From: Planctomycetota bacterium
Lineage (GTDB): Bacteria; Planctomycetota; Uabimicrobiia; Uabimicrobiales; Uabimicrobiaceae
Assembly (NCBI GenBank): GCA_029260735.1
Contig: JAJDCR010000097.1
Location: forward strand, 1 to 64,000
Direction of reading: 5' to 3'
DNA length: 64,000 bases
A program made the position numbers and the translations under genes. Positions within the stretch are counted from its first letter, which is position 1. The number at the start of each line of letters is the position of its first letter. The notes beneath the pieces are model-generated. The model saw nothing but the letters and a program-made list of their open reading frames with translations, was not told where the DNA came from and did not search any database. Below, in pieces: positions 61,964-64,000 of this stretch.

Positions 61964-61993
61964 GTTAAGATATTTCATTTATAATATCTTAAC
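61964..61993. promoter_or_regulatory. Inverted repeat in the divergent promoter region
   Basis: GTTAAGATATT (61964-61974) pairs with AATATCTTAAC (61983-61993) in the spacer between divergent genes. The AT-rich flank 61882-61950 holds direct repeats of AATAGAAATTAAATA. The dyad may be an operator, perhaps for the regulator at 62054. Confidence 0.45.
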
Positions 61994-62053
61994 TTTAAGA
62001 CATGTCACCAGTTAAATGCCTAAGTTTTTACAAATTTAAGTAAGGTATTCGCA

Positions 62054-62383
62054 ATGGAAATACAGCAAAAACGTTATGAATGTAGTTTGTGTAAATCGTG
62101 GATGATGTTTACGGAGGTTTGCTGCACTAATCCCAATTGTCCTCATCATAAAGAAGCAAAAAAAAGAAATATTTTACCGCAACCTCTTTCGCAACTTAAA
62201 GATGATGAGGTTTCTTTGTTATTTTCTTTTCTTTTAAAGGATGGCAACCTCACTTCTACAGCAGGGTTATTAGAAACAACAAAATATCATGTTAAGGAAA
62301 GAATTAAAAAGCTTAAAACTAAGTTAGAAGTATTGGCAAGCGAACGTAGTATTCTCAATAATTATATTGATCGTAGAGAGTAA
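62054..62383 (+). CDS. DUF2089-like zinc-ribbon/HTH regulator
   Basis: Protein of 109 residues. The N-terminus has two knuckles, CSLCKSWM and CCTNPNC, likely binding one zinc. Then comes a sequence with the DUF2089 pattern: LKDDEVSLLFSFLLKDGNLTST followed by an HTH segment LLETTKYHVKERIKKLK. DUF2089 proteins are predicted DNA-binding regulators. The gene is 8 bases before the membrane protein at 62392 and divergent from the secreted pair, which it may control. AAGGT lies upstream of the start. Confidence 0.65.
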   Translation: MEIQQKRYECSLCKSWMMFTEVCCTNPNCPHHKEAKKRNILPQPLSQLKDDEVSLLFSFLLKDGNLTSTAGLLETTKYHVKERIKKLKTKLEVLASERSILNNYIDRRE

Positions 62384-62391
62384 GTTTTTTT

Positions 62392-63024
62392 ATGAAAAAT
62401 AAGGATATCCTAGACCCTATAGCTGCTATTCGCCAAAGAGATTTAGACCAAAAAAAGAAAAAAATTATTGGTTCTAGGTGGATTTTAGTGTGCATTTCTT
62501 TATCTCTGGTATTTTTTGTGTTTTTTTGCCAGAAAGCAAAAATGCAAAACAAAACGATTCTTGAGTGTGAGGTTTATTGGGAGGACAAAAACGTAAAAAA
62601 ATTAATTGTCATAAAGGGCAATGAAAAAATTATCTTCCCTCTTTTTGTTCCTCATGAAAAATTTATCGAAATTGAAATGTTAGTAAAAATAAAAACCTCT
62701 AGCTCTATCCTTGTTAAAAAACGGGGAGGCAAAATTCTAAATTTTAATCTTGCGGGAAAGAGAGGCAGAGTTTTTCTCGAAAACAAAAAAAGTGGTTACT
62801 CTAAGAAGCAAATTATTTTACCGAGAAAAGAAGCTAGAGAAAAACTTTACCAGCTAGCCCAAACAATTACAAATGATATTGATACAGCTAAAAATAAAAC
62901 CTTTGCCTCTCTTTTTCAAGAACTCTACAAAGACACATCTTCGACAGAGATAAAGTTTGTATTATATGAAGTGGATTATAAAACGACTATTCATATTGAA
63001 ATAGAAAATGCTAGTGCAAAATAA
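62392..63024 (+). CDS. Single-pass membrane protein, hypothetical
   Basis: Protein of 210 residues with one membrane helix near residues 28-46 (ILVCISLSLVFFVFF), preceded by a basic cytoplasmic tail. The remaining 160 residues are Lys-rich, mostly beta-like, and match no family I know. It lies 8 bases after the DUF2089-like gene; such pairing of a small regulator and a membrane protein suggests a signalling pair, as inference only. Confidence 0.65.
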   Translation: MKNKDILDPIAAIRQRDLDQKKKKIIGSRWILVCISLSLVFFVFFCQKAKMQNKTILECEVYWEDKNVKKLIVIKGNEKIIFPLFVPHEKFIEIEMLVKIKTSSSILVKKRGGKILNFNLAGKRGRVFLENKKSGYSKKQIILPRKEAREKLYQLAQTITNDIDTAKNKTFASLFQELYKDTSSTEIKFVLYEVDYKTTIHIEIENASAK

Positions 63025-63262
63025 AGACTGCTTTACAGATACGCCCTAGATTTATAAAATATTCTTGAAACATTAGCACTTGAAGGAAGTCTTTTTTTTA
63101 AGTACTATTAATAGGCAAATTGTGAGCTATAGCTCTTTTGATGCAAAAAATTTCCCTGAAAAAATAAAAAAAAGAGGTGTTGAAATAGAGCTTTCCATTG
63201 CTTGATAAGAGCAGGAAAATTACGAGCGTACCAATAGAATTCCGGATGTGGAGAGTAAAGAA

Positions 63263-63736
63263 ATGGATTTTTTCTACGGTCTAAAACCTTGTTGGCTAAG
63301 TTCTGACAAGTTTTACAAAATTTATGTTGATGAGAAAAATATCTACGGGGCTATTCTTGCTAAGCAAGTTTATGATGAAGATTCCGCTATGGCTCAGCTC
63401 ATTGCTCCTTCACAAATTTTTGCTCCCTTAGCAAGGATGTGGGCTAAACGCTTAATAGAGAAGCGTTTTGAAAAAGAAGATATGTACGATCAACTAGATA
63501 AGGGAAGCCCTGACTTTTTATGGGAAAATAAACATAATTTTCACCTGCCCAAGCGCGAAATTATAGAGTGTAGAGTGCATTCAAAAGAAAAAACTACTTG
63601 GACGGGTTTTACTCCGATTTCTGGGACTTTGTATTTTCAGACGATGGATATGAAAAAATGGAAGTTTATTCTTGTGGGAGAACAAGGCCTAAGTCAGATT
63701 AAAAAGTATTTTGGGAACGCTGCGGGGTCAAGATGA
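63263..63736 (+). CDS. Hypothetical protein
   Basis: Protein of 157 residues. The ATG at 63263 has GGAG nine bases upstream and is preferred to a GTG at 63248. No domain is recognised; the sequence is mixed alpha/beta with no signal peptide. Its stop overlaps the start of the following metallo-hydrolase gene (ATGA), so it is translationally coupled to that gene and may work with it. Confidence 0.65.
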   Translation: MDFFYGLKPCWLSSDKFYKIYVDEKNIYGAILAKQVYDEDSAMAQLIAPSQIFAPLARMWAKRLIEKRFEKEDMYDQLDKGSPDFLWENKHNFHLPKREIIECRVHSKEKTTWTGFTPISGTLYFQTMDMKKWKFILVGEQGLSQIKKYFGNAAGSR

Positions 63737-64000
63737 ATAAAAATTTAACTATATCAGGTTACTCTACAGCTCTTTTTTCTACTTGGTTTTTTGTAGAAGA
63801 ACTAGGACTTTTATTCGATGCTGGGGACGGAGTAAGTGCAGGTTTAATAGGCAAAGCTGGCAAGGTCAAACACGTTTTTATCTCTCATGCCGATAGAGAT
63901 CATCTGACAGGGTTACTTCAGTTTAACCAATTAAATGGCATGCGCCAGCCTAAAATATACTACCCTAAGGACTGCGGATCTTTTCCTCATTTGGCAGAAT
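63733..64000 (+). CDS. Metallo-beta-lactamase-fold protein, partial (RNase Z-like)
   Basis: The frame is open to the end of the window (89 residues visible). ELGLLFDAGDGV is followed by HVFISHADRDHLTGLL, the HxxxDH zinc motif of the metallo-beta-lactamase superfamily. The early LLFDAGDG and the form of the motif are closest to RNase Z/ElaC-like members. The end of the gene lies outside. Its start overlaps the upstream gene's stop. Confidence 0.82.
   Translation, partial: MNKNLTISGYSTALFSTWFFVEELGLLFDAGDGVSAGLIGKAGKVKHVFISHADRDHLTGLLQFNQLNGMRQPKIYYPKDCGSFPHLAE

Overview
The window is a stretch of AT-rich bacterial chromosome with 51 protein genes I would keep, three tRNA genes, one decayed gene and several families of non-coding repeats. 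No rRNA, CRISPR array, prophage or intact insertion sequence was seen. Several traits together suggest a planctomycete-like or other PVC-group organism, possibly related to Candidatus Uabimicrobium: pseudopilins with the N-terminal methylation motif, three PEP-CTERM proteins, a PqaA-type secreted protein, very large Ser/Thr kinases joined to TPR and HEAT repeats, SpoIIE-type phosphatase and STAS signalling proteins, and a mevalonate pathway. This placement is inference from gene content only.

Layout. 0-10.5 kb: a small HTH regulator, a Bor-like lipoprotein, a PqaA-like secreted protein, a cystathionine beta-synthase/gamma-synthase pair, a receiver-HATPase protein, a pseudopilin, an HtrA protease, and a four-gene run holding the N-terminal half of XdhC. 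10.5-15.1 kb: an accessory stretch peppered with copies of a short TACGTCTGGCACC-type repeat, with a PEP-CTERM protein, a broken terpene-cyclase-like gene, two GFA-fold zinc proteins and a PAS-like protein. 15-19.5 kb: the XdhC Rossmann half, tRNA-Ala, a hydrolase, secreted proteins and an acetyltransferase. 19.5-37.2 kb: a minus-strand block rich in signalling proteins (HEAT/Pro-rich protein, STAS protein, ABC-F ATPase, 1695-residue kinase-TPR-HEAT protein, a membrane protein with six DnaJ-like zinc motifs, a second kinase, and a receiver-PP2C phosphatase). 37.3-44.2 kb: membrane proteins, a ParA ATPase with a tail-anchored coiled-coil partner, tRNA-Phe, an orphan PksI-like enzyme, RidA, and a selenocysteine tRNA followed by a TPR protein that seems to start at CTG. 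44.2-49.2 kb: a DUF1573 protein, a zinc-ribbon protein, an acyl-CoA synthetase and a glutathione peroxidase. 49.3-52.1 kb: two paralogous STAS proteins with tandem FGQTIQ repeats, one fused to a pseudokinase, both led by the same hairpin between the Shine-Dalgarno and the start codon. 52.3-55.8 kb: mevalonate operon (type 2 IPP isomerase, macro-domain protein, mevalonate kinase, diphosphomevalonate decarboxylase). 55.9-64 kb: a LamG PEP-CTERM protein, a thioredoxin/MsrA-like protein, secreted coiled-coil proteins, a DUF2089-like regulator and a partial metallo-beta-lactamase.

The strongest candidate for something undescribed is the 49.3-52.1 kb pair. STAS domains that lack the usual phospho-acceptor serine carry four evenly spaced Thr-containing repeats, and one copy ends in a kinase fold without catalytic residues. 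A third STAS protein at 22.6 kb carries looser Thr-Ile motifs and sits among active kinases and a phosphatase. I read this as a possible scaffold or phospho-threonine docking system fed by the Hanks kinases. That is inference and needs the tests listed in the findings.
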